The translations under genes were made by a program, and so were the position numbers. The notes under the pieces were generated by a model, which had not been told where the DNA came from, made no database searches, and worked only from the letters and a program-made list of their open reading frames with translations. Below, piece after piece: positions 1 to 6,955 of a DNA stretch of 18,717 bases; the first letter of the stretch is position 1; every line of letters starts with the position of its first letter. Origin of the DNA: Bryobacterales bacterium (GTDB lineage Bacteria > Acidobacteriota > Terriglobia > Bryobacterales > Bryobacteraceae); assembly GCA_030838885.1 (NCBI GenBank), contig JAUZEU010000080.1, forward strand, positions 1-18,717, in the 5' to 3' direction.

Positions 1-1
1 C

Positions 2-1141
2 GGCAGCGGATTCCAGCCCGCTTTTCGCTCCGAAAGCGGCTTCAACGGGCGCATCGACACCCTCCAGGGCCGTGTCAATTACCTCGCCGGGAGGCACCAC
101 TTGCTCTCCGCAGGCTATGAGTTCGAACGCGAATACTTCGACACGCCATCCTCCGATAACAACCCGAATCCTGCCAGCCGCGTGAACTCCCGCGCGCAGG
201 TTTCCGAGACCAGCAGTTCCTTTGACGCTCAGGATCAGATCCGCCTCTTTCATGACCGGCTGCAGATCTCGCTCTCCGGCCGTCTGCAGCGTTTTGGACT
301 GAGTCAGCCGCAGTTCACCGGCACCGTTCCGGTCTACGCTGGCACCTCGGCCATCAGCCCGCCCGATGCCTATACGGGTGATGCGTCGGTGGCGTACTTC
401 ATCCGCTCCAGCGGGACCAAATTGCGCTCCCACGGCGGGAACAGCTATCGCAAACCGTCGCTTTATGAGCTCTTCGGAACATACTTCGGCGGCAGTTTCT
501 TCTCCGCTTACGGCGACCCCCGCCTGAAACCCGAGCGTTCCATCGCGATTGATGGCGGCATCGACCAGTACTTCGCTTCCGACCGCCTGCGCCTCAGCGC
601 ATCTTATTTCTATACGCGCCTGCAACAGGTCATCGCCTTCGATTTCAGCGGCCTGATCAACCCGGCCACTGATCTGTTTGGCCGGTCCTCCGGTTATCGC
701 AACACAAACGGTGGACTCGCTCGGGGAGCCGAGGTATCCCTCGAAGCAAAGCCCTGGCGCTCCACTCGCGTCCAGAGTTCCTACACCTATACGAATGCGC
801 GCGATAAGGTCTCCGTCTTTGCCGATGGCACCCTGCAGTCGCCCCGCATCACTCCGCACACCTTTAGCCTAATGGTCCTGCAGCAGTTCGGCAAGCGCCT
901 CGACGGTTCTTTCGAGTTCCTTGCGGCAAGCGACTTCCTCTATCCGCTGAGCCGCCGGACCTTCGTTTTCCCGGGTGCGCGCCAGGCCGCCGTTTCGCTC
1001 GGCTACACCCACCCCCTCACGGAACGGGTGAACCTGCGGCTCTACACGCGCTTCAACAACCTGACCAGCCAGCGCTATTACGAAGACGGATACCGCACAC
1101 CGGGCAGATGGGGCGTTGGGGGGTTGACGGTCTCGTTCTGA
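2..1141 (+). CDS. TonB-dependent outer-membrane receptor, C-terminal part (probable BtuB-type corrinoid receptor)
   Basis: The reading frame is open from the first bases of the window, so the N-terminal signal peptide, TonB box and plug domain lie outside; 379 residues of beta-barrel remain. The sequence shows alternating aromatic and polar strand patterns. It also has the typical receptor segment 'YRKPSLYELF' followed by 'DPRLKPERS' (roughly residues 150-180 of the fragment). The C-terminus is a terminal Phe (GGLTVSF), as expected for an outer-membrane barrel recognised by the BAM machinery. Such receptors import scarce ligands using TonB/ExbBD energy. Its position beside cobalamin biosynthesis and BtuFCD genes suggests corrinoid uptake; the substrate is inferred from context, not from a motif. 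Its last 64 bp overlap the 3' end of the convergent DUF1015 gene. A siderophore receptor remains an alternative. Confidence 0.85.
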   Translation, partial: GSGFQPAFRSESGFNGRIDTLQGRVNYLAGRHHLLSAGYEFEREYFDTPSSDNNPNPASRVNSRAQVSETSSSFDAQDQIRLFHDRLQISLSGRLQRFGLSQPQFTGTVPVYAGTSAISPPDAYTGDASVAYFIRSSGTKLRSHGGNSYRKPSLYELFGTYFGGSFFSAYGDPRLKPERSIAIDGGIDQYFASDRLRLSASYFYTRLQQVIAFDFSGLINPATDLFGRSSGYRNTNGGLARGAEVSLEAKPWRSTRVQSSYTYTNARDKVSVFADGTLQSPRITPHTFSLMVLQQFGKRLDGSFEFLAASDFLYPLSRRTFVFPGARQAAVSLGYTHPLTERVNLRLYTRFNNLTSQRYYEDGYRTPGRWGVGGLTVSF

Positions 1142-2061
1142 TGCCGGTACATCAGAATACCTGCGGCGAGTTTCGGGTAAAAGTCAGTGCTCTTGGCCGG
1201 CAGGAAACTGCCGCTCCGAGCCTGGGCTTCGATCTCGTCCAGCGAGAGTTCCTGAACAAGCAAAGCCATCTTCGCGCGTCCGGACTCCACCGCTTCCCTC
1301 GCGTTTTCGATGCTCCGGATCGGCTCCACCCGCACACCCTCCAGCAGGTGGTGGCGCATGTCCCAGGGGACGTCGATCCCAAGCAACTTCCCGTCGCCAC
1401 AAAACAAACCCAAACGCGCCCGGCCCGATGGGGTCTCGGCCTGGAAGGCGGCGAGGTCCTGAATCGGTTGCGCCCCGCGCAGAACGAAGCCATCCTCCAG
1501 AACCAAACGGTGCGAGGGCAGGCTCCGCAGCGCCTGAGACCGGACCTGAATCGTCGCCAGATTCCAGCCCGCCGCGTACCGGTGATGTCCGTCAGCAAGA
1601 AACAGCTCTTTGTTTTCAAGTTCTTGCTGGACAGCTTCAATCCAAATGGATTCGGATTTTCGCCAGATCTGGTGCAGGCACCCGAAGCGGTCCAGCACCT
1701 CGAACGTCACGGGCTCGTTTGTTCGCAACAGAGGCGCGAGCCGGTTCTCCTCGTCATGGGTCCAAAGCCAGAGGCTGCCGGGGTCCGCCTGCCCGGCACG
1801 AAGTGCCTCAGCGCAGGCTGCCAGCTTATCGGGCAAAGTACCCTCATGCGGATACACCGGCCCGGCTTCCGCCCGGTCCAGCAGCCCCATTACGCCATCC
1901 CGAACGGATTCTCCGAAGCTCTGCCGGTAGATGAACAGAGCGGGTTCGGCATCCTGGACCAAAGCCTCGAGCCGCAGAGGACGCACCGGCTCCTCACCGG
2001 GAATGTAGATCGAACTCTGTTCGGGATCGGTAAACGCCCGAAAGGGCAGCAGCGCAGGCAC
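1078..2061 (-). CDS. DUF1015 family protein, compact form (function unknown; candidate amino-acid kinase)
   Basis: A protein of 327 residues with the hallmarks of DUF1015: N-terminal 'LLPFRAF' (4-10), 'YPHEGTLPDK' (70-79), the signature 'ADGHHRY' (156-162) and C-terminal 'LPAKSTDFYPKL' (287-298). Members I recall are usually about 400 residues or longer. This one lacks the usual N-terminal 'PPYDVIS'-like stretch and is short in the middle. The start is GTG at 2061; an in-frame stop two codons upstream excludes a longer protein, and no strong Shine-Dalgarno is seen. The biochemical function of the family is not established to my knowledge. The DGHHR core resembles the catalytic motif of ParB-fold serine kinases (SerK/SbnI), which is inference. 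The gene diverges from cobQ with a 35-bp gap and overlaps the receptor gene tail-to-tail by 64 bp. Residues after about 304 are a non-conserved tail lying in that overlap. Confidence 0.9.
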   Translation of the reverse strand: MPALLPFRAFTDPEQSSIYIPGEEPVRPLRLEALVQDAEPALFIYRQSFGESVRDGVMGLLDRAEAGPVYPHEGTLPDKLAACAEALRAGQADPGSLWLWTHDEENRLAPLLRTNEPVTFEVLDRFGCLHQIWRKSESIWIEAVQQELENKELFLADGHHRYAAGWNLATIQVRSQALRSLPSHRLVLEDGFVLRGAQPIQDLAAFQAETPSGRARLGLFCGDGKLLGIDVPWDMRHHLLEGVRVEPIRSIENAREAVESGRAKMALLVQELSLDEIEAQARSGSFLPAKSTDFYPKLAAGILMYRHQNETVNPPTPHLPGVRYPSS

Positions 2062-2084
2062 GGTTTAGTCGCCGTCAGGATAGC

Positions 2085-2089
2085 AGGAG
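2085..2089 (+). promoter_or_regulatory. Ribosome binding site of cobQ
   Basis: AGGAG lies 7 nt upstream of the TTG at 2097. This spacing decides the cobQ start in favour of TTG over the downstream in-frame ATG at 2115, which would begin only three residues before the P-loop. It is in the 35-bp gap between cobQ and the divergent DUF1015 gene, leaving almost no space for a leader or riboswitch directly ahead of the operon. Confidence 0.75.
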
Positions 2090-2096
2090 AGCCCCT

Positions 2097-3497
2097 TTGA
2101 AAGCCCGAGCTCTCATGGTCGCCGGCACGGCCTCGAACGTCGGCAAAAGCTGGATGACCACCGCCATCTGCCGCTGGCTTGTCCGCCAAGGGTACAGCGT
2201 AGCCCCGTTTAAGGCCCAGAACATGTCCAACAATTCGTACCCTTGCGCCGGGGGGGGAGAGATCGGGCGGGCTCAGGTCGCTCAGGCCGAAGCCTGCTTC
2301 CTGGAATCCGAGCCGGACATGAACCCGATCCTGCTCAAGCCGAACTCCGACACTGGCAGCCAGGTCGTGGTGAACGGCAAGGTCTGGCGCAACCTGCCGG
2401 CCCGCGAATACTACGGCCAGTTCCCCTGGCTGCTGGACCAGGTGCTGGCGGCCTATCACCGGCTCGCAGCGAAGCACGATTTCGTGGTGCTGGAAGGCGC
2501 GGGCAGCATCTCCGAACTGAACCTGAAGCCGACCGACCTGGTGAACCTCGGCTTGGCCACGCGCCTCAATGTTCCCGTCCTGCTGGTGGCCGATATCGAC
2601 CGCGGCGGCATCTTCGCCTCCATCGTGGGCACCTTCGCACTGCTGGACGAGAACGAACGCTCGCTGGTCCGCTCCTTCGCCGTGAACCGGTTTCGGGGCG
2701 ATCCCGCGCTGTTCGAGACCGGGGTCGATCTGCTGGAAACCCACACCGGCAAGCCCTGCATGGGTGTATTCCCGTACCTGCACGACGCGCCGCTCGACCC
2801 CGAAGACGGCGTCGATTTTGATGGCGTCGGCGAAGCCGATTCGGATATCGGCATCATCGCCCTCCCGCACATCTCCAACATCTCGGACTTCCGCCTCATC
2901 CCCCACGCCCGTCGCATCCAGCGGCCGATTGACGCGCACCTGCCGTGCGTGATGATCCCCGGCACAAAGAACACCCTGGGCGACCTCGCCTGGCTGCGCA
3001 AGACCGGCCTCGCCGACTGGATCCTCGACCAGCACCGCCAAGGCGCGAAGATCATCGGGATCTGCGGCGGTTATCAGATCATGGGCGACCGTATCGACGA
3101 CCCGCTCGCGATGGAATCGGCGCACGGATCAGCCGAGGGTCTGGGCCTGCTGCCGGTCCGGACCGTACTGGCAGCCGAGAAGACCACCCGGCGCGTCTCC
3201 GCGAGAACCCCTTCCGGCATAGAATTCGACGCCTACGAGATCCACCTCGGAGTCACCACGGCCAGGGGCGATCCGTTCGCAACCCTGCGGGACGGCACTC
3301 CGGACGGCATTCGAACCGCGACCTGCACTGGCACCTACCTACACGGGGCTCTCGAAAATCCGCAAGTGCTCGGTGAACTCCTGGGCCGCACCATCGCCCC
3401 CCTGCCCAGCCGCGAATCGACCTACGAAGCGCTCGCCGACTGGTTCGAAGCCAACGTGAACCGCAAGCGTTTCGAGGAGCTGTACCTGTGTTCGTAA
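2097..3497 (+). CDS. cobQ: Cobyric acid synthase (CobQ/CbiP)
   Basis: Cytoplasmic amidotransferase that amidates the b, d, e and g carboxylates of adenosylcobyrinic acid a,c-diamide, using glutamine and ATP, to give adenosylcobyric acid. The N-terminal synthetase domain has the P-loop 'GTASNVGKS' (10-18) and the family stretches 'FKAQNMSNNS' and 'GGEIGRAQ'. The linker carries 'PGTKNT' (288-293). The class I glutaminase domain has the nucleophile Cys323 in 'GICGGYQ' and His416 in 'GTYLHG'. At 466 residues it is a little shorter than many homologues but complete. The TTG start is supported by AGGAG at 2085-2089. It is the first gene of a twelve-gene overlapping chain; its stop overlaps the cbiB start by 10 bp. 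A run of eight G residues at 2250-2257 lies inside the reading frame. Confidence 0.97.
   Translation: MKARALMVAGTASNVGKSWMTTAICRWLVRQGYSVAPFKAQNMSNNSYPCAGGGEIGRAQVAQAEACFLESEPDMNPILLKPNSDTGSQVVVNGKVWRNLPAREYYGQFPWLLDQVLAAYHRLAAKHDFVVLEGAGSISELNLKPTDLVNLGLATRLNVPVLLVADIDRGGIFASIVGTFALLDENERSLVRSFAVNRFRGDPALFETGVDLLETHTGKPCMGVFPYLHDAPLDPEDGVDFDGVGEADSDIGIIALPHISNISDFRLIPHARRIQRPIDAHLPCVMIPGTKNTLGDLAWLRKTGLADWILDQHRQGAKIIGICGGYQIMGDRIDDPLAMESAHGSAEGLGLLPVRTVLAAEKTTRRVSARTPSGIEFDAYEIHLGVTTARGDPFATLRDGTPDGIRTATCTGTYLHGALENPQVLGELLGRTIAPLPSRESTYEALADWFEANVNRKRFEELYLCS
3474..3479 (+). promoter_or_regulatory. Ribosome binding site of cbiB within the cobQ coding end
   Basis: GAGGAG sits 8 nt before the GTG start at 3488, inside the last codons of cobQ. 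It supports the GTG as start and suggests that cbiB has its own initiation site in addition to coupling through the 10-bp overlap. Confidence 0.6.
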
Positions 3498-4390
3498 AGC
3501 CCTGGGAACTGCTGGCCGGCGTAGCCCTCGATCTGGTCATCGGCGATCCCCAATGGCTGCCTCATCCTGTGCGCGCGATCGGCTGGCTCGCGACCACTGC
3601 AGAGCGATTCTGGCGCGGCACGGGCCTGCCCCTCCGCCTGGCCGGAGTACTGTTCTGGCTTACCGTAACCGGCGTCTCTGCCGCCGCTGTCTGGCTCACC
3701 CTGCCGTGGGCCAACGTCTACTGGATTTACGCCCTGCTCGCCTGCCGCGATCTCGATGTAGAAGCCACCCGCGTCATCCGCGCACTCGAACGCGACGACA
3801 TGCCCGACGCCCGCCTCAAGCTCTCCCGCATCGTGGGCCGCGACACGGAAGCGCTCGCCGAACCTGAAATCCTCCGCGCCACCATCGAAACCGTGGCCGA
3901 GAACCTGGGCGATGGCGTGATCGCTCCGCTCTTCTACCTCGCCGTCGCCGGCCCCGTCGGAATGGCGGCCTACAAGGCCATCAACACCCTGGACAGCATG
4001 GTGGGTTACCGCAACGACCGGTATCGCGACTTCGGCTGGGCCTCGGCCCGCATCGACGACGTCGCGAACTTCCTGCCCGCGCGCCTTACTGCCCTGCTGA
4101 TCTGGCTGGCCGCGCTGATCCCCGGATTCAACGCTGCACGGGCTTTCGAAATCACCCTGCGTGACGGCGGAAGTCAGCCCAGCCCGAACTCCGGATATCC
4201 CGAAGCCGCTGCTGCCGGAGCACTCGGCGTGCAACTGGGGGGCCTGAACTACTACCGCGGCGTGCCCAGCCGCAAACCAACGCTGGGAGACGCCATCGTT
4301 CCGCTGACCCGCGCCGCCTTCCAGCGAACCCGGATCCTTCTCTACGCATCCGAAGGCCTCTGTGTGTTGGGGTGCCTCGCATGGCGGTAA
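3488..4390 (+). CDS. cbiB: Adenosylcobinamide-phosphate synthase (CbiB/CobD), membrane protein
   Basis: Integral membrane enzyme that attaches aminopropanol (phosphate) to adenosylcobyric acid, forming adenosylcobinamide (phosphate). The family motif 'GDPQWLPHPVRAIG' is at 19-32, 'IVGRDT' at 115-120, 'ETVAENLGDGVIAPLFY' at 134-150 and 'YKAINTLDSMVGYRN' at 162-176. Hydrophobic segments near 50-85, 145-162 and 197-213 fit a multi-spanning protein. At 300 residues it is full length. The GTG start at 3488 has a good Shine-Dalgarno and overlaps cobQ by 10 bp. Its substrate comes from the next gene, the threonine-phosphate decarboxylase, so the two genes encode consecutive steps. The name cobD is used for this enzyme in the aerobic-pathway nomenclature; cbiB is used here to avoid confusion with the neighbour. 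Confidence 0.96.
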   Translation: MFVKPWELLAGVALDLVIGDPQWLPHPVRAIGWLATTAERFWRGTGLPLRLAGVLFWLTVTGVSAAAVWLTLPWANVYWIYALLACRDLDVEATRVIRALERDDMPDARLKLSRIVGRDTEALAEPEILRATIETVAENLGDGVIAPLFYLAVAGPVGMAAYKAINTLDSMVGYRNDRYRDFGWASARIDDVANFLPARLTALLIWLAALIPGFNAARAFEITLRDGGSQPSPNSGYPEAAAAGALGVQLGGLNYYRGVPSRKPTLGDAIVPLTRAAFQRTRILLYASEGLCVLGCLAWR

Positions 4391-5367
4391 CTCATGGCGG
4401 CGACATTTTTGCGGTCGCCCACGCACATAACTGGGACTGGCACGACATCGCCGACTTCAGCGCCAGCATCAACCCGCTCGGCCCGGCGCCAGGAGTGAAG
4501 ACCGCGATCTGTCAGGCTGTCGACCGCATTGTGCACTATCCGGACACCGAATCCACGCACCTGCGGCAACTCCTGGCGAAGACCTGGAATCTTCACGAAG
4601 ACCAAATCCTGCTGGGCAACGGAGCCACGGATCTCATTTTCTTTATGGCGCGAATACTTAAGTCGGTGACTCTCGCAACCCCGGTCTTCACGGAATTCCA
4701 TCACGCGTTCCCCACCGCGGACCTTGCCCGACTGGACGAGCCTTCCACATGGCCCGGAAGCGGTGTCCTGGTTCTGACGCGCCCGGCAAATCCGACCGGA
4801 CACAGCGTCCATCTCGATGTCATCGAAACGTATCTGAAGTGCACCGGCGCTACCGTCATCATCGACGAGTCATTCCTCGAATACTCCGGCCTGCCATCCG
4901 CCGCGACACTTCTGGATCGTTACCCCCAACTCCTCATCCTGCGCTCTCTGACGAAGTTCTACGCGCTGCCAGGCGCAAGAATCGGAGCCCTCATCGGCAG
5001 AGCCGAAACGCTGCGGAAATGGAAAGCCGCCCGTGAGCCCTGGCAGGTAGGCGTCTTCGCCGAGGCCGCCGCCGTTGCGGCTGTCAGCGATACAGAACAC
5101 GCCGCTCGCTCCATTGCTTTCATGCAAACTGAACGCGCCTGGCTTCAGCAGCAACTGCGAACCGGGCCAAGCGACGCAAACTTCCTGCATGTCCGCCTCA
5201 ACTACTCCGCCGCCGCACTGACCGAACACATGCTCACCCGCAAGATCCTGATCCGAAACTGCGCGGACTGGCCCGGACTAGCCGGCCAATCCATTCGCAT
5301 CGCTGTGCGCCGCCGCGATGAAAACGAACGTTTACTGCAAGCCTGGAGAGAATTCGAATGCGCCTGA
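4381..5367 (+). CDS. cobD: L-threonine-O-3-phosphate decarboxylase (PLP-dependent, CobD/CobC type)
   Basis: Fold-type I PLP enzyme related to histidinol-phosphate aminotransferase. In a cobalamin operon it is expected to decarboxylate L-threonine O-3-phosphate to (R)-1-amino-2-propanol phosphate, the linker that CbiB attaches. Visible elements are 'GNGATD' (79-84), 'NPTG' (137-140), the cofactor Asp in 'IIDESF' (about 162) and the Schiff-base Lys192 in 'SLTKFYALPG'. I chose ATG 4381, giving 328 residues, because GGGGTG lies 6 nt upstream and the 10-bp overlap matches the other junctions; GTG 4372 is a possible alternative. The protein lacks the C-terminal metal-binding kinase extension described for the Methanosarcina CobD, so L-threonine phosphate must come from another enzyme. 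Sequence alone does not fully exclude an aminotransferase; context makes the decarboxylase strongly preferred. Confidence 0.92.
   Translation: MAVTHGGDIFAVAHAHNWDWHDIADFSASINPLGPAPGVKTAICQAVDRIVHYPDTESTHLRQLLAKTWNLHEDQILLGNGATDLIFFMARILKSVTLATPVFTEFHHAFPTADLARLDEPSTWPGSGVLVLTRPANPTGHSVHLDVIETYLKCTGATVIIDESFLEYSGLPSAATLLDRYPQLLILRSLTKFYALPGARIGALIGRAETLRKWKAAREPWQVGVFAEAAAVAAVSDTEHAARSIAFMQTERAWLQQQLRTGPSDANFLHVRLNYSAAALTEHMLTRKILIRNCADWPGLAGQSIRIAVRRRDENERLLQAWREFECA
5345..5350 (+). promoter_or_regulatory. Ribosome binding site of btuF
   Basis: GGAGAG lies 7 nt before the ATG at 5358, within the 3' end of cobD. It fixes the btuF start immediately ahead of a clear signal peptide. Confidence 0.6.
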
Positions 5368-6188
5368 TCCTGCTGTTGCTGCTGACTCTGAACGCCTGGG
5401 CTACCGGCGGTCAGCGTATTATCTCCACAGCGCCCAGCATCACCGAAACCCTGTTCGCGATGGGTCTCGGACCAAGAGTCGTTGGCGTAACCATCTACTG
5501 CAACTACCCGGCTGAAGTCCTCAAGCTTCCCAGGATCGGAACGCTGCTCAAGGCCGATGTGGAAGCGATCATCGCCCTCCACCCGGATCTCGTCGTCGTG
5601 CTGAAACAGCCGAACCAACTGGCAGAACAACTGACCCGGCTGCACATCCCGTACATTGAGGTGCAGAATCAGAACCTGGACGGTGTCTATGCTGCCGCGC
5701 GAAGTATCGGCGCTGCTGCGAATGCGGGCGCTGCCGCTGAACGCCTGATCCACTCGATGCAATCCGAACTTCAAGCCGTCGCCAGGCTGGCAGCCGGCCG
5801 CCCCAAACTATCGGTTGCATTCATCGTAGGGCACACTGCCGGTCGCCTGGAAGGAATGATCGCCGGGTCTGGCGCCTCCTATTTTTCCGACCTCATCAAT
5901 ACGGCCGGAGGCACGAACGTGTTCTCAGATGCCGTAACGCCCTACCCTAAGATTTCACTGGAAGAAGTGATTTCCCGCAATCCCGAGGTGATCCTGGAAC
6001 TAAGTGGCGAAGGCCCGGTGAAACAGGAAGAAGTAGTCGAAGTCTGGAGCACGCACCGTACCCTGAAGGCCGTTGCCGCGGGCCGCGTATATGCAATCCC
6101 GCCTGGCCCGACACTCATCCCCGGGCCCCGCGCGCCCGAAGCAGCCCGAACCGTCTTGTACCTGCTCCATCCGGAACTCAAGCGGTGA
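5358..6188 (+). CDS. btuF: Periplasmic cobalamin-binding protein of ABC importer (BtuF)
   Basis: Class III (helical-backbone) substrate-binding protein of 276 residues. The N-terminus 'MRLILLLLLTLNAWATGGQ' is a Sec signal peptide with an AWA-type cleavage site and no lipobox cysteine, so the protein should be soluble in the periplasm. The family pattern 'RIISTAPSITETLFAMGLG' follows directly, then 'VVGVTIYCNYP' and 'IIALHPDLVVVL'; the C-terminal lobe has 'ISLEEVISRNPEVIL'. BtuF binds corrinoids and delivers them to BtuCD. Iron-siderophore binding proteins share the fold, so the assignment rests partly on the adjacent btuD and btuC and the surrounding cobalamin genes. It overlaps cobD by 10 bp and btuD by 4 bp. 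Confidence 0.92.
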   Translation: MRLILLLLLTLNAWATGGQRIISTAPSITETLFAMGLGPRVVGVTIYCNYPAEVLKLPRIGTLLKADVEAIIALHPDLVVVLKQPNQLAEQLTRLHIPYIEVQNQNLDGVYAAARSIGAAANAGAAAERLIHSMQSELQAVARLAAGRPKLSVAFIVGHTAGRLEGMIAGSGASYFSDLINTAGGTNVFSDAVTPYPKISLEEVISRNPEVILELSGEGPVKQEEVVEVWSTHRTLKAVAAGRVYAIPPGPTLIPGPRAPEAARTVLYLLHPELKR

Positions 6189-6955
6189 GTTCCCTGTTCC
6201 AACTCGAAAACGCCAGCGTGAAATACGGAGAGGCGGAAGTTTTGAAGCCCGTATCGCTGACCGTGCACGCGGGCGAGTTCATCGCCATCGCGGGCCCCAA
6301 CGGCGCTGGCAAATCAACCCTGCTCTCCCTGTTAGCCGGGCTCAACGCGCCCTCATCCGGCACGTGCCGCTTTGTTAATACGCCCGCGCACAAGTGGCCT
6401 CGGCGCGACTTCGCCCGCCGTGTCGCCGTAGTGCAGCAATCCGAACCTTCTGTCTTTCCGTTTACCGCCGAAGAAGTCGTCTGCATGGGCCGCATGCCGC
6501 ATCGCAAGGGCATGTACGAATCCGAAGAAGACCACGTCGCAGTTGCGAAGGCCCTGGACACTACCGGCATGACCGCCTTCGCCCAGCGTGAATTCCGCAC
6601 TCTCAGCGGCGGCGAGAAACAGCGAATTCTGCTGGCCTCTGCACTTGCCCAGTCACCAGAGGTTCTGCTGCTCGATGAACCCGCCGCTCACCTGGACTTA
6701 CAGCATCAGGTCCAATTACACCAGTTACTCCGGGATCTTAGTCGCAAGGGGTTACTTATAGTCGCCGTCACGCATGATCTGAACCTCGCCGCAGCGTACG
6801 CCACGCGCCTTCTCCTGATGCATGAAGGCCGCATTCGCGCGGACGGAATGCCCGCCAGCGTACTCAATTCCGACTTACTCCAGGAAGTGTTCCACGTCCA
6901 CATAGAGTTACACCGGCGCGCGTCCGGGCAGCCCTGGTTGTTGTATGGAGAATAA
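6185..6955 (+). CDS. btuD: Cobalamin ABC importer ATP-binding protein (BtuD)
   Basis: ATPase subunit of 256 residues energising corrinoid import with BtuC and BtuF. All nucleotide-binding elements are visible: Walker A 'GPNGAGKST' (37-45), Q-loop 'VVQQ' (82-85), signature 'LSGGEKQ' (140-146), Walker B 'VLLLDEP' (160-166), D-loop 'AHLD' (168-171) and H-loop His197. It belongs to the FecE/BtuD group used with BtuC/FecD-type permeases. The GTG start at 6185 forms a GTGA overlap with the btuF stop. The 3' half is unusually rich in TTA and ATA codons for this GC-rich region. It overlaps btuC by 11 bp. Confidence 0.94.
   Translation: MSSLFQLENASVKYGEAEVLKPVSLTVHAGEFIAIAGPNGAGKSTLLSLLAGLNAPSSGTCRFVNTPAHKWPRRDFARRVAVVQQSEPSVFPFTAEEVVCMGRMPHRKGMYESEEDHVAVAKALDTTGMTAFAQREFRTLSGGEKQRILLASALAQSPEVLLLDEPAAHLDLQHQVQLHQLLRDLSRKGLLIVAVTHDLNLAAAYATRLLLMHEGRIRADGMPASVLNSDLLQEVFHVHIELHRRASGQPWLLYGE

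Noticed and set aside
2062..2096. Possible cobalamin riboswitch ahead of cobQ
   Set aside because: The gap is too short and no B12-box-like sequence was recognised there or just inside the flanking gene.
1108..2100. A 330-codon plus-strand open frame through the whole DUF1015 gene, ending at the cobQ start
   Set aside because: It is exactly antisense to a protein with clear DUF1015 motifs, has no recognisable domain, and long antisense frames are expected in GC-rich coding DNA.
1890..3125. A 411-codon minus-strand open frame opposite cobQ
   Set aside because: CobQ motifs are intact on the plus strand; the antisense product has no family features and low-complexity His/Arg/Asp composition.
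3422..4426. A 334-codon minus-strand open frame opposite cbiB
   Set aside because: Shadow of cbiB, which has all family motifs.
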